From Tropicimonas_B omnivorans (GTDB lineage Bacteria; Pseudomonadota; Alphaproteobacteria; Rhodobacterales; Rhodobacteraceae): a DNA stretch of 64,000 nt. The position numbers were made by a program, and so were the translations under genes. Position 1 is the first letter of the stretch, and each line of letters starts with the position of its first letter. Where the stretch lies: positions 186,001-250,000 of the forward strand of contig NZ_JAVRHL010000001.1 in the NCBI RefSeq assembly GCF_031846565.1, written 5' to 3'. Shown here in pieces: positions 24,124-33,035 of this stretch. The notes below the pieces were generated by a model. That model saw only the letters and a program-made list of their open reading frames with translations. It ran no database searches and was not told the origin of the DNA.

Positions 24124-25182
24124 TCAGTGCGCCTCGGCCCTGCCCTCCAGCGCGGCGTCCAGCGTGGTGCGCGCTTCGGACATGTCGTCCGGCCGCAGCT
24201 CGGGTGCCTCCCGCCCGGACGGGCGATGACAGAGCGTGACCTCGACGGGGTAGTGGTCCGAGCCGAAACCGGGGAGCACCTCCATCTCCATGACGGACAG
24301 GCCGCTTCCGTGCAGGACCTGATCGAGCGGCCATGACATCCACCACGATTTCGCGTCGTAGGTCGGAAGGAATCCCGAATCGTCCCGCGGATCGATCAGG
24401 GCGCCGATCCGCTGGGTCCGCTCCACCGTGCGCTCCCAAGGCGTCGCGTTCATGTCCCCGGCAAGGATCACGCCCGGCCCAGCCTCCCGCGCCCGAAGCG
24501 CGGCCCACATCAGCTCGGCATCCCGCCCGGTCGAGGATTGCCCCGGATGCGGCGGCCTGGGGTGCAGGCCGATGAAGCGCGCGGTGTCCTCTGAAGGGAG
24601 CGTGACGGTCGCGAGGATGGCAGGGGTGTCCTGCTCCACCGGGTAGATCGTCTCCGTCTGGGACAGCGGCAGCCGGGAGAACAGGTGCATCCCGAAATAG
24701 CTTCCGGTGATCTCCGAGACGGTATGGGGCATCTCGCCCGCAAGCGCGGACAGCTCCTCGTCCCACCATTCGTTGGTTTCGAGGGCGAGAAGAAGATCGG
24801 GCGAGCGGTCCCGGACGAGGCGTACGAGACCGCCCGCATCGCGGTTCCGCAATTGCACGTTCGCGACCATGACCGAGATCTGGCTGTCCGGTGCGCAGGC
24901 GGCCAGCTCCCCGCGCGTGCCGAGGAGATAGGGACCGATCTTCACCGCGTTGTACGCCAGAGCCGCAAGCGCTGCGGCCGCGAGCATTGCGCGCACCCGG
25001 ACGGGAACGGCGCGGGCCATGCCGATGAGAACCAGCAGGACGAGAAGGCCGATGGCATATTGCAGCCGCGGGAAATCCGTCATCCGGATCCACCAGCGGT
25101 TCGTTTCGATGAGCGCGGCGAAGGACGCGGCCGCGAGGCCGAGCGTCGCGAGGATGAGCGCCCATTTGATCAGGTTACGCAT
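24124..25182 (-). CDS. Membrane-anchored endonuclease/exonuclease/phosphatase-family protein
   Basis: 352 aa. Three hydrophobic segments in the first 90 residues (starting LIKWALILATLGLAAASFAA) anchor the protein; the rest is an EEP domain. Catalytic-site segments are visible: VANVQLRN (the Asn-containing first motif), ALETNEWW with the metal-binding Glu, GLHPRPPHPGQSS, AGDMNATPW with the catalytic Asp-x-Asn, and GFGSDHYPV with the Asp-His pair at the end. This set suggests a metal-dependent phosphodiesterase or phosphatase acting at the outer face of the membrane. Substrate unknown. No operon partner is obvious: the next gene on this strand, the aminotransferase, lies downstream of nothing shared. 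Confidence 0.85.
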   Translation of the reverse strand: MRNLIKWALILATLGLAAASFAALIETNRWWIRMTDFPRLQYAIGLLVLLVLIGMARAVPVRVRAMLAAAALAALAYNAVKIGPYLLGTRGELAACAPDSQISVMVANVQLRNRDAGGLVRLVRDRSPDLLLALETNEWWDEELSALAGEMPHTVSEITGSYFGMHLFSRLPLSQTETIYPVEQDTPAILATVTLPSEDTARFIGLHPRPPHPGQSSTGRDAELMWAALRAREAGPGVILAGDMNATPWERTVERTQRIGALIDPRDDSGFLPTYDAKSWWMSWPLDQVLHGSGLSVMEMEVLPGFGSDHYPVEVTLCHRPSGREAPELRPDDMSEARTTLDAALEGRAEAH

Positions 25183-25255
25183 GGGCGCTCCTTTCGGGAT
25201 GGCTTCGCGAAGGGCCGGAGCGACGGGTCCATCCCCGCTCCGGCCCTTGATCGGT

Positions 25256-26641
25256 TCAGCCCTTCAGGCCCTCGGCCTGCACCCACTCCCATGTCCGGTC
25301 GATGATGCGGGTGAGGCGGGCGAGGATCGCGTCCACGTCCTCCTCGGTCACGATGAGCGGCGGGCAGAGCGCGAGGGTGTCGCCGGCATTGCGGATGATC
25401 AGCCCTTCCTCGTGGCCGATCTCGAAGGCGCGTGTGCCGACCTTGCCGATGGGATCGAACGGCGTCTTCTTCGCCTTGTCCGCCACCAGCTCGACCCCGG
25501 CGATGAGGCCCTCGCCGCGAACTTCGCCGACGAGCGGATGATCCTTCAGGATCGCGAGGCCCTCCTGCAGGCGCTCGCCCATCCGGGCCGCGTTGCCGAC
25601 CAGATCCCGCTCCTCGATGATCGCGAGGTTCTCCAGCCCCACCGCCGTGGCGACCGGGTGGCCGGTGGCCGTGTAGCCGTGGCCGAAGGTGCCGATGGTG
25701 TGGGTGTTGTCGGCGATGGCGTCGTAGACCTTCTCCGAGAACAGGATCGCCGCAAGCGGCAGGTAGGAGGAGGTGAGCTGCTTGCTGGTGACGAGGATGT
25801 CCGGCGTGAAGCCGTATTTCTGGCAGCCGAACGTCGTTCCGAGCCGGCCGAAACCGTTGATGACCTCGTCGGCGACGAGCAGGATGTCGTATTTCTTGCA
25901 CAGCGCGGCGATGCCGTCCCAGTAGCCCTCGGGCGGGGGCATGACGCCGCCGGCCCCCATCAGGGGTTCGCCGATGAAGGCGGCGATGGTGTCCGGATCC
26001 TCGCGCAGGATCGTCTCCTCCGCCTCCGCGATCAGGCGCTTCGCGAAGTCCTGCTCGCTCTCGCCCTCATGGCCGAAGCGGTAATGGTGCGGACAGGTCA
26101 GGTGCACGACCGGGATCGCCGGCAGGTCGAAATCGCGGTGATTGTTCGGCAGGCCGGTGAGGCTCCCCGAGGCGATGGTGATGCCGTGATACCCCTTCGT
26201 CCGCGCCAGGAACTTCTTCTTCTTCGGCCGGCCGAGGGCGTTGTTCATGAACCAGACCATCTTGATGACGGTGTCGTTCGCCTCGGAGCCCGAATTGGTG
26301 AAGAAGACGCGCGTCAGCCCCTCGGGCGCCATCTCCACGAGCTTCTCGCCGAGCCGGATCGAGGGCTCATGCGCCTTGTGGGTGAAGGAGTGGTAATAGG
26401 GCAGCTTTTCCATCTGCGCCGTCGCGGCCTTCACCAGACGCTCCTCGGAGAAGCCCAGTGCGACGGACCACAGGCCGGACATCGCCTCGATGTAGTCGCG
26501 TCCCTCGCTGTCGAAGACGCGTACCCCCTCGCCCCGCTCGATGATGAGCGGACCGCGCTGCTCGTGGGCGCGCGCATCGGTGTAGGGGTGAAGCGCGGTG
26601 GCGAGATCCGCCTGCGCCAGCGAGTTCGACCGGGTCGTCAT
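25256..26641 (-). CDS. Class III (omega) aminotransferase
   Basis: 461 aa from ATG 26641 with GGAGG seven bases upstream; an ATG at 26674 is rejected. PLP-dependent fold-type I transaminase. Landmarks: FFTNSGSEANDTVIKM (cofactor phosphate site), KGYHGITIASGSLTGL, the LLVADEVINGFGRLG segment with the PLP-contacting Asp, and TSKQLTSSYLPLAA with the catalytic lysine (around residue 280). The family uses pyruvate or a similar acceptor with taurine, beta-alanine, putrescine or related amines; the donor cannot be fixed by eye. It follows the DUF3419 gene cluster on the same strand after 48 bp, so it could be expressed with that cluster, though its function need not be linked. Confidence 0.88.
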   Translation of the reverse strand: MTTRSNSLAQADLATALHPYTDARAHEQRGPLIIERGEGVRVFDSEGRDYIEAMSGLWSVALGFSEERLVKAATAQMEKLPYYHSFTHKAHEPSIRLGEKLVEMAPEGLTRVFFTNSGSEANDTVIKMVWFMNNALGRPKKKKFLARTKGYHGITIASGSLTGLPNNHRDFDLPAIPVVHLTCPHHYRFGHEGESEQDFAKRLIAEAEETILREDPDTIAAFIGEPLMGAGGVMPPPEGYWDGIAALCKKYDILLVADEVINGFGRLGTTFGCQKYGFTPDILVTSKQLTSSYLPLAAILFSEKVYDAIADNTHTIGTFGHGYTATGHPVATAVGLENLAIIEERDLVGNAARMGERLQEGLAILKDHPLVGEVRGEGLIAGVELVADKAKKTPFDPIGKVGTRAFEIGHEEGLIIRNAGDTLALCPPLIVTEEDVDAILARLTRIIDRTWEWVQAEGLKG

Positions 26642-26689
26642 GTCGTGGCCTCCATCAGTGAGCGTTGCAGCCATCTGTAGTCCCCTGCG

Positions 26690-27772
26690 TCATCCGGTGA
26701 AACCCCGGCCGCCGGTGATCCGCCCCGCGTGGACCCGGTAGACGATGGCCCGGTCGCGTTCCGACAGGTGCGCGGAGAGGGCCGGGTCCTCCTCTGCGTG
26801 TGGGGGCCGCGGCAGGGCGTTCAGGAAGGTCCGTTCCGCGTAGCGCGCGCCCGGCGCGGCGGCCGCCGCGATCCTCTCCCAAAGCGCGGCATGCATGGCG
26901 GCATCGGTATACGAGCCGAAATCGGAGAGGGAGAAGGCGTCGAAACCGGCGAGCGCCCCCTGCCCCAGATCCCCGATCCCGCCGGTGACGATGCGGATCC
27001 GGTCCAGCCTGTCGCGGGTGATGGCGATGGCCTCGGGGCGCAGATGCAGCGGCAGCGCGGCGGCGTCGTGCCGCCCCCTCAGGATAAGGGACGCGAAGTC
27101 GCTGTCACGAAAGAGGAAACGGGCCGAGGCGCGACGGAAGGCGCCGGCCAGCCGCTGCTCCACCAGGGCCGGGGAGGGCAGGAAGGCGCCTCCCGGCTCT
27201 CCGACGATCCGCGTCCAGATCCAGCGCCGCGCCAGAAGGCGGATCGCCCCGCGCCAGAGCCCGTCGTCGAACTGGCGCTCCCAGATCGCCGCCTGCTCCC
27301 CTACGCCACCCGCCGCAAAGAGGCGCGCGATCGCCCGGCCCCGGTACAGCCCGTTCAGCCGCGCCCCGATTCGCAGGACCTTCTCCCACCGTCCGGCATA
27401 CCAGACACCGCCGAGCGCCAGCCCTTCGCGCGGCTCCCAGAAGACGCGCCCCTCCCTGTCCATGGCCTGCAGGACGCGGGCATGGAGCGCGGCGCGGGTC
27501 TCGGCCGGAGCGATCCCGAGATAGGCCGGGATCTCCGCATCGTCCAATGCCCGGAATGCCGCGATCTTCAGCCGAAGGAGTGCGTTCTGCGCCGGGTTCA
27601 GATCAAGCGCGACGACCTCGCCGGGATCCGCCATCAGCATGTCGAGCGGCCGCCCCCCGCTGCCGGTCAGGCACAGGACGCGCGCGGGCGGACCGCCTCG
27701 CGTCAGGGCCTCGACCTCGGTCGCGCCATCCTCGTTCGAGGACGTGAAGTTGAGCGTGTCGAAGAAGCTCAC
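26690..27772 (-). CDS. DUF3419 family, BtaA-like 3-amino-3-carboxypropyl transferase homologue
   Basis: 360 aa from a GTG at 27772 that overlaps the stop of the previous gene (GTGA). The N-terminal third has an AdoMet-binding Rossmann pattern, LCLTGSGGRPLDML (residues about 33-46), followed by VALDLNPAQNALLRLKIAAF, a segment shared with BtaA, which moves the 3-amino-3-carboxypropyl group of AdoMet to diacylglycerol to begin betaine-lipid synthesis. DAFSLSDFGSYTD near residue 260 is also family-like. There is no btaB partner (N-methyltransferase) beside it; instead it ends a tightly overlapping operon with a ketosynthase, reductase, MBL hydrolase and adenylating enzyme. The acceptor is therefore open. 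Confidence 0.8.
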   Translation of the reverse strand: MSFFDTLNFTSSNEDGATEVEALTRGGPPARVLCLTGSGGRPLDMLMADPGEVVALDLNPAQNALLRLKIAAFRALDDAEIPAYLGIAPAETRAALHARVLQAMDREGRVFWEPREGLALGGVWYAGRWEKVLRIGARLNGLYRGRAIARLFAAGGVGEQAAIWERQFDDGLWRGAIRLLARRWIWTRIVGEPGGAFLPSPALVEQRLAGAFRRASARFLFRDSDFASLILRGRHDAAALPLHLRPEAIAITRDRLDRIRIVTGGIGDLGQGALAGFDAFSLSDFGSYTDAAMHAALWERIAAAAAPGARYAERTFLNALPRPPHAEEDPALSAHLSERDRAIVYRVHAGRITGGRGFTG

Positions 27773-28998
27773 CGCAATGCGCGGCGCACGCGGCGGCGCT
27801 TCTCTCCGGGCGCCTCCGCGGGCCACCCCTTGCGCACCTCGATCAGGGGCGAGATCCCGCGCCCCGCGAGCAGCCCCTCCAGCGCACCAGCCGCCGCTCC
27901 CGCAGCGTCCTCGGGCGCGTACGCCTCAAGCGACAACCGCAACGTCTCGGGGCCTGTCTGTTCCAGCCTGAAATCCGAAATCCGCCGGTCCGCCCCGATG
28001 ATCGCGTTCCTCAGGATATCCGGCGTCAGAAGCACGCCTCCGATCCGGAGCGCATCGTCCATCCGGCCCACCACCGCCTCCACCGCCAGAAGCGGGGAGC
28101 CGCAAGGGCACGGAGCCTCGGACAGGCGTACGAGATCGTTCATCCGGTAACGCGCCATGATCTGCACATGTCGCCGGAAGCCCGTGACGAGCGGGGAAAC
28201 GAGGCCCTCTCCCGCCGGTTCGAACTCGAACAGCGTCGCATCCTCGGCGAGGTGCAGCGTGCCATGCGCGCAGGTGACACCGAGCAGCCCCTCCGTCGCC
28301 ATGTAGATCTGCCCCAGCGTCCCGCCGAGCCAGTCTTCGATGGCCGGGCGATCGGCGGGATCCAGCACCTCACCGGCCGAGAAGCAGCGGCGAGGCGGCG
28401 CCATCCGCCCGGCGAGATGCCTCAGGATCGAGGGCGGCGCGACGAGCGTGGTCGGCGCGAACCGGATTAGGTCGTCCTGCCAAGCATCTGGGCCCGCCTT
28501 CAGATCGAAGAACCGAAGGCGGGTGCGGCCGGCCCGGTTGGCCGCGTCGTAGAGGCGGGTATGGGTCGGCAGGAGGATCGCCACCCGCTCCGCCCGCCGC
28601 CAGATGTCCGGCAGCGCCTTCGCGAGGACCGCACCGAGCCAGTCCGCCCGCTCCGCCTCGTCGATGACGTAGAGGCCCTTGTTGCCGCTGGTGCCCGTGC
28701 TCGCACCGACGGTGAGGTCTCCGATCCGGCTGTCGTCCTCGATGGCCTCCCATGCCGCCTCTGCCGTCACGCCGCGGGAGTTGAAGGCCGCGAAATCGGC
28801 CATGAGGGTCGCCTTGTCGGTGACGGGAAGGTCGGCAAGACGTTCGGGGACCTTCCCGTAGAACGGCGCGCGGGGCAGATCGCGGGCGAGCCAGCGGGCG
28901 AGCCGCCGCGCCTGCCACGCCTCGAAGCGCGCGCGGGAGAGGCCGGGGCGCGTGACCCTGGTGGTCAGGGCGTAGGAGGCGGCGGCCCGGAGGATCAT
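27769..28998 (-). CDS. F390 synthetase/PaaK-like adenylate-forming enzyme
   Basis: 409 aa, start ATG 28998 in the stop of the MBL gene (ATGA). The nucleotide-binding loop GASTGTSGNKG (residues about 98-108) and the YMATEG motif (around residue 243) are typical of the adenylate-forming superfamily, and the overall length and layout fit the F390-synthetase-related/PaaK branch. A CPCGSP segment may bind zinc, as in some relatives. Such enzymes activate a carboxylate (or a phosphate-bearing cofactor) with ATP. The C-terminus is strongly basic (GEKRRRVRRALR). In this operon it may activate a fatty acyl product made by the ketosynthase and reductase; that is inference. Confidence 0.8.
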   Translation of the reverse strand: MILRAAASYALTTRVTRPGLSRARFEAWQARRLARWLARDLPRAPFYGKVPERLADLPVTDKATLMADFAAFNSRGVTAEAAWEAIEDDSRIGDLTVGASTGTSGNKGLYVIDEAERADWLGAVLAKALPDIWRRAERVAILLPTHTRLYDAANRAGRTRLRFFDLKAGPDAWQDDLIRFAPTTLVAPPSILRHLAGRMAPPRRCFSAGEVLDPADRPAIEDWLGGTLGQIYMATEGLLGVTCAHGTLHLAEDATLFEFEPAGEGLVSPLVTGFRRHVQIMARYRMNDLVRLSEAPCPCGSPLLAVEAVVGRMDDALRIGGVLLTPDILRNAIIGADRRISDFRLEQTGPETLRLSLEAYAPEDAAGAAAGALEGLLAGRGISPLIEVRKGWPAEAPGEKRRRVRRALR

Positions 28999-29765
28999 GC
29001 GTCGTACGTCCCTTTCCCGGGCTCGTGACAGAGCACCACATCCCCGCCTCCATCCGCGAACCGGCGGACGAGCCGCGTGCTCTCCCCTGCCGCGTACCTG
29101 TCATCGGCGATCCACATCGCGGGCGCGCCGGGCGCCCGGCCCGGCGCGAGGCCGGCGGCGCACCATTGCACGTCCGCCGCGTAGAGAAGCGGGGGATCGC
29201 ATCGCGTGAAGACCAGCCCCCGTTGCCCCGCGGCGTGGCCGGGAAGTGGAACTGCGAGACAGGAACCGTCCCCGAAGACATCCGCGCCCTCCGGCAGGCC
29301 GAGCGGGGCGGGCAGGTGCGGCAAGCTCTCGTAGGCCGTTCGGCAGGAGGGCCAGTCCCGCGGAAGAAGCGCCGGAAACACACCGTGGCGCAGGCCCGGC
29401 GTGACGCCGGGAGCGAAGAGGCGGGCATGGGCGAGCGCCGGCAGGCCGCAGACGTGATCGGCGTGCAGATGGGTGAGAAGGACCCAGGACACGTCTTCGG
29501 GCGCCGCCCCCTTCTTCGCCAGCACCTCCTGCCACGCCCCTCCGCGAAGGAGACGGGGCCTCAGCACCCTGGCATAGATCCCGAGCGCGCCCCCTCGCCC
29601 GAACAGGGCCGGGCCGTAGCCGAGATCGATCAGGCCGAGCCCCGCCGCCGGATGCTCGGCAAGCCCCCACCGCACACGCAAGGACACCCGCGCCCAGCGC
29701 CCGCCTCGGAGGACAAGCCGCTCCGGAGCGCGGACGGTGGCGGAGGTGTGGAAGACCGGGATCAT
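28995..29765 (-). CDS. Metallo-beta-lactamase-fold hydrolase
   Basis: 256 aa, ATG 29765 overlapping the stop of the epimerase gene (ATGA). The zinc-binding motif HLHADH is complete (around residue 98, LLTHLHADHVCG), further metal ligands are in PLPGHAAGQ and ADVQW, and the final VVLCHEPG matches the family's last histidine. This branch resembles MBL-fold lactonases that open acyl-homoserine lactones, although other thioesters and esters are equally possible. Within the operon it could act as a thioesterase or lactonase on the product of the neighbouring KAS III-like enzyme. Its exact substrate is not deducible. Confidence 0.85.
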   Translation of the reverse strand: MIPVFHTSATVRAPERLVLRGGRWARVSLRVRWGLAEHPAAGLGLIDLGYGPALFGRGGALGIYARVLRPRLLRGGAWQEVLAKKGAAPEDVSWVLLTHLHADHVCGLPALAHARLFAPGVTPGLRHGVFPALLPRDWPSCRTAYESLPHLPAPLGLPEGADVFGDGSCLAVPLPGHAAGQRGLVFTRCDPPLLYAADVQWCAAGLAPGRAPGAPAMWIADDRYAAGESTRLVRRFADGGGDVVLCHEPGKGTYDA

Positions 29766-30733
29766 CGGAATGTCCGCTCCAACCCTTCGGCGAAGGGGAT
29801 CCCCGGATGCCAGCCCAGAAGGGTGGCAGCGCGGGTGAGATCGAGCGATTGGGCATAGGCGAAGAGCCCGGCGGAATAGCGGGTGACGCGGGGCTCCCGC
29901 CGGGTGATCCGCGCCGCCGCCTCGGAAAGGCGCGCCGCTGCGAGGACCGGCCCGAGCGGCATCTTCCGCCAGCGAACGCGGATGCCGGCGCGCCCCGCGG
30001 CTGCCTCCACGATCGTCCGCACCGGCAGCACCTCGCCGCCCGAGACGTTGACCACCTTCCCGTCCGCCGCCGGCCCGGCCCGGAGCGACGCGAGCACGGC
30101 GGACACGACATCCTCCACGTGCGTCAGGTCGATCCGCGCGGCACCGTCCCGCAGCTCGGGAAGCGGCCCGGTCGCAGCGGCACGCAGAAGACGGGGAAGG
30201 AGCGCCGTGTCACCCGCCCCGTAGATCCCGCGCGGCCGCAGGATGACCGGCCCGAGGTCCGGGCTCTCCAGAACGAGGCGCTCGGCCACGGCCTTGGTGG
30301 CGGCGTAGTGATTGATGGGGCGCGGCAACGGCGCATCCTCCCGGAGGCCGATCTGGTCGGCCATCCGGAAGGCGACGCTGGGGGTGGAGATATGGACGAA
30401 GCGCCGCGTGCCGGCCTCCCGCGCGGCGGCGAGCACGTTTCGGGTCGCCACGACATTCGCGCGCTCGAAGGCGGCGCGGGAGCCGAAGGGAGCGGAGAGC
30501 GCGGCGCAGTGGACCAGGGCGCCCGCCCCTCCCGCAAGGGCCGTGCGCACCTCATCCCGCCGGGTCAGGTCGGCGGTGCGGACCTCGAAGCCCTCCGAGG
30601 CCAGACCATCGAGCCGCCCCCGGTCCCGGCCGATGCCCACCGCCCGGGTGCCGTCCGCCGCGAGACGCCGCAGGACGGCGCCGCCGAGGAACCCGGTGGC
30701 GCCGGTGACAAGGACGGGACCGTCAAAGGGCAA
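29762..30733 (-). CDS. NAD(P)-dependent epimerase/reductase (extended SDR)
   Basis: 323 aa from a TTG at 30733, which lies 11 bp inside the end of the ketosynthase gene; no ATG or GTG precedes the Rossmann motif VLVTGATGFLGGAVLRRL (residues about 7-24). The catalytic YxxxK motif is YAATK (around residue 144) and RGIYGAGDT follows. It resembles 3-beta-hydroxysteroid dehydrogenase-like enzymes and OleD, which reduces 2-alkyl-3-keto acids made by the KAS III-like OleA. Its position directly after a KAS III-like gene supports a beta-keto reduction step. The cofactor preference is not evident. Confidence 0.83.
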   Translation of the reverse strand: MPFDGPVLVTGATGFLGGAVLRRLAADGTRAVGIGRDRGRLDGLASEGFEVRTADLTRRDEVRTALAGGAGALVHCAALSAPFGSRAAFERANVVATRNVLAAAREAGTRRFVHISTPSVAFRMADQIGLREDAPLPRPINHYAATKAVAERLVLESPDLGPVILRPRGIYGAGDTALLPRLLRAAATGPLPELRDGAARIDLTHVEDVVSAVLASLRAGPAADGKVVNVSGGEVLPVRTIVEAAAGRAGIRVRWRKMPLGPVLAAARLSEAAARITRREPRVTRYSAGLFAYAQSLDLTRAATLLGWHPGIPFAEGLERTFR

Positions 30734-31700
30734 GGGCCAGCCCGCCGAAGGAGACGCCGGCAGAGGTGCCGAGGAGCAGCACCTTCGCGCCGTCTAGGGC
30801 CCGTCCCTCCCGGATCGCGATGTCGAGCGCGGTCGGGATCGAGGCGGCGATCTGGTTGCCATGCGTCCGCGAGATATCCACCACGCGCTCCTCCGGCAGC
30901 CCCATATGACGGATCATGTGACCGAGCGCATGGGGAGAGGCCTGATGCGGTACGACGAGGTCGATCTCTTCGGGCGCCCAGCCCGCCTTCTCCAGAAGCG
31001 CGTCCACGAAGCCGCGGAAATGCCGCGCCGTCACGCGAAAGAGCGCAGGGCCGTCCATGGCGAAGCGGGAATGGGCGGCGAAGGTTTCGGGCTCGGCATG
31101 GTAATCGATTCGCGTGCCACCAGCGCCGATTTCGCAGGATTCGTAGGCGGACGGGTAGGTCCGCATGAGGAAGCGAGGACCCTCCCCCGGCCCGATCACG
31201 GCGGCCGCCGCCCCGTCCCCGAAGAGCGCGGCGACGTCCGGCTGGGCGTCCCACGGCAGGGCGCGGCTGGCGATTTCGGAGGAGATCACGAGCGCCCTCT
31301 GCGCCTGCCCCGCCGCCACGGCCCGCGCGGCCATGTCCCACGCCGCGAGGAAGGAAAGGCAGGTAGCGTTGACGTCGTAGGCCGCCGCCCGACCGTCCTC
31401 GATCCCGAGCGCACGCATGTAGAGCGGCGCGGTTGCGGGAAGCGTCTGGTAGGGAATGCCGGACGCGGAGAGAACCAGATCGATCCCGGATGGCGCCACG
31501 CCGGCAGCGTCGAGCGCGGCCCGCGCCGCCGCGGCGCCGAGCGAGATCTGGTCCTCGTCGCCCGAGACATGGTACCGCGCGGCCACGCCGCTCCGCGCTT
31601 CGAGCGTACCGGGGGAAAGCGACAGCCGCGCATCGAGATCGGCCGATGTGTGGCGCGCCGCTGGCAGCGCATGACCCGTTCCGAGCAGTCCCGGCGGCAT
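30723..31700 (-). CDS. KAS III-like 3-oxoacyl synthase (FabH/OleA family)
   Basis: 325 aa from ATG 31700 with GGAGGAG seven bases upstream. The thiolase-fold Cys-His-Asn triad is present: Cys in VNATCLSFL (around residue 110), His in VPHQAS (around 237), and Asn in HGNQIAASIP (around 268). It condenses an acyl thioester with a second acyl or malonyl unit. The short length and GDGAAAAVIG segment fit FabH/OleA-type enzymes. A separate fabH near plsX would be expected elsewhere for normal fatty acid synthesis; this copy leads a five-gene overlapping operon and is therefore likely specialised. The mtaB stop lies 72 bp upstream, so its promoter may be in that gap or in the mtaB-dapF unit. Confidence 0.85.
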   Translation of the reverse strand: MPPGLLGTGHALPAARHTSADLDARLSLSPGTLEARSGVAARYHVSGDEDQISLGAAAARAALDAAGVAPSGIDLVLSASGIPYQTLPATAPLYMRALGIEDGRAAAYDVNATCLSFLAAWDMAARAVAAGQAQRALVISSEIASRALPWDAQPDVAALFGDGAAAAVIGPGEGPRFLMRTYPSAYESCEIGAGGTRIDYHAEPETFAAHSRFAMDGPALFRVTARHFRGFVDALLEKAGWAPEEIDLVVPHQASPHALGHMIRHMGLPEERVVDISRTHGNQIAASIPTALDIAIREGRALDGAKVLLLGTSAGVSFGGLALAL

Positions 31701-31772
31701 GGAACGTCTCCTCCCCCTCAAGCTGACCTACAGATCGGTACGGCGCGCGGCCTCTGCAACTCTTCCGAAGGG

Positions 31773-33035
31773 TCAGGCGAGAAGCTGCGTGCCCTCGTGG
31801 CCCGACACCGTCGCGGGCACGATGTCGCCCACCGGGCGATCCTCGGAGAAGAGAACCTCCGCGAACTGTTCCGTCCGCCCCATCCGGGCGTTCTCCATCA
31901 GCACCGCATGGGTCCGGCCGACCTGCGCCGACAGATGCGCCTCGGCGGCCCGTGCGCCTGCCTCCCTGAGCCGTGCCGCGCGCTCCTTGACGAGCTGCCC
32001 GTGAAGCTGCGGCATCCGGGCGGCCGGAGTTCCGGGCCGCGCCGAGTACGGGAAGACGTGCAGCCAGGTCAGGCCGCACTCCTCCACGAGCCGGAGCGAG
32101 TCCTCGAAATGCTCCTCCGTCTCGGTCGGAAAGCCGGCGATGATGTCCGCGCCGAAGACCATGTCCGGCCGCAGCCGCCTAGCCTCCTCGCAGAAGCGGA
32201 TCGCGTCGTCCCTCAGGTGCCTGCGCTTCATCCGCTTCAGGATCAGGTCGTGTCCGTGCTGGAGCGACAGGTGCATGTGCGGCATGAGGCGCGGCTCGGT
32301 CGCGATGGCCTCCATCAGCGCCTCGTCCACCTCGATGGAATCGATGGAGCTGATCCTGAGGCGCGGCAGGTCCGGCACCAGCTTCAGGATCCGGCGCACA
32401 AGATCGCCGAGCTTCGGCGTTCCCGGCAGGTCCGCCCCCCAGCTCGTCAGGTCCACGCCGGTCAGCACGACCTCGTTGAATCCGTTCTCGCGCAGCCGCC
32501 GGATCTGGTCGACCACGACGCCCGCCGGTACGGAGCGCGAATTCCCGCGGCCATAGGGGATGATGCAGAAGGTGCAGCGATGGTCGCACCCGTTCTGGAC
32601 CTGCACGTAGGCGCGGGAGCGGGTGCCGAAGCCGTCGATCAGGTGGCCGGCCGTCTCGGTGACGGACATGATGTCGTCGACCTGCACCCGTTCCGTCTCT
32701 CCGACGAGGTCGGGGGCGGCGAAGCTGCGCCACGTCTGGGGTGCCATCTTCTCGGTATTGCCGATGACGCGATCGACTTCGGGCATGGCGGCGAACGTGT
32801 CCGGATCGGTCTGCGCGGCGCAGCCGGTAACGATAACGGTGGCGTTGGGGTTCTCCCGGCGGAGGCGCCGGATATCCTGCCTGGCCTTGCGCACCGCTTC
32901 CTGCGTCACGGCGCAGGTATTCACCACGACCGCATCTCCGAGGCCCGCCTCGTCCGTCAGACGCTTCATCGCCTCGGTCTCGTACGCGTTCAGGCGGCAG
33001 CCGAGGGTATGGAAGACGGGCGCGCGGCGATCCAT
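31773..33035 (-). CDS. mtaB: tRNA t6A37 methylthiotransferase
   Basis: 420 aa. Radical-SAM enzyme that adds a methylthio group to threonylcarbamoyladenosine at position 37 of ANN-decoding tRNAs. The N-terminal UPF0004 domain holds three cluster cysteines (LGCRLNAYE, VVNTCAV and TGCAAQ), and the radical-SAM motif CDHRCTFC lies around residue 153 (GCDHRCTFCIIPYGRG). HVFPYSARPGTPA is typical of the family. It overlaps the dapF stop by one base, an arrangement common in Rhodobacterales. ATG 33035 is directly followed by the conserved FHTLGCRLN segment. Confidence 0.95.
   Translation of the reverse strand: MDRRAPVFHTLGCRLNAYETEAMKRLTDEAGLGDAVVVNTCAVTQEAVRKARQDIRRLRRENPNATVIVTGCAAQTDPDTFAAMPEVDRVIGNTEKMAPQTWRSFAAPDLVGETERVQVDDIMSVTETAGHLIDGFGTRSRAYVQVQNGCDHRCTFCIIPYGRGNSRSVPAGVVVDQIRRLRENGFNEVVLTGVDLTSWGADLPGTPKLGDLVRRILKLVPDLPRLRISSIDSIEVDEALMEAIATEPRLMPHMHLSLQHGHDLILKRMKRRHLRDDAIRFCEEARRLRPDMVFGADIIAGFPTETEEHFEDSLRLVEECGLTWLHVFPYSARPGTPAARMPQLHGQLVKERAARLREAGARAAEAHLSAQVGRTHAVLMENARMGRTEQFAEVLFSEDRPVGDIVPATVSGHEGTQLLA

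Noticed and set aside
22478..25165. 895-codon minus-strand frame joining the Rieske gene to sequence under the outer-membrane and EEP genes
   Set aside because: Only the last 193 codons match Rieske proteins; the rest runs antisense to well-supported genes and lacks any family features.
28995..29765. Quorum-quenching lactonase or autoinducer system
   Set aside because: The MBL fold alone does not show lactonase activity, and no LuxI or LuxR gene is present; kept as general MBL hydrolase.
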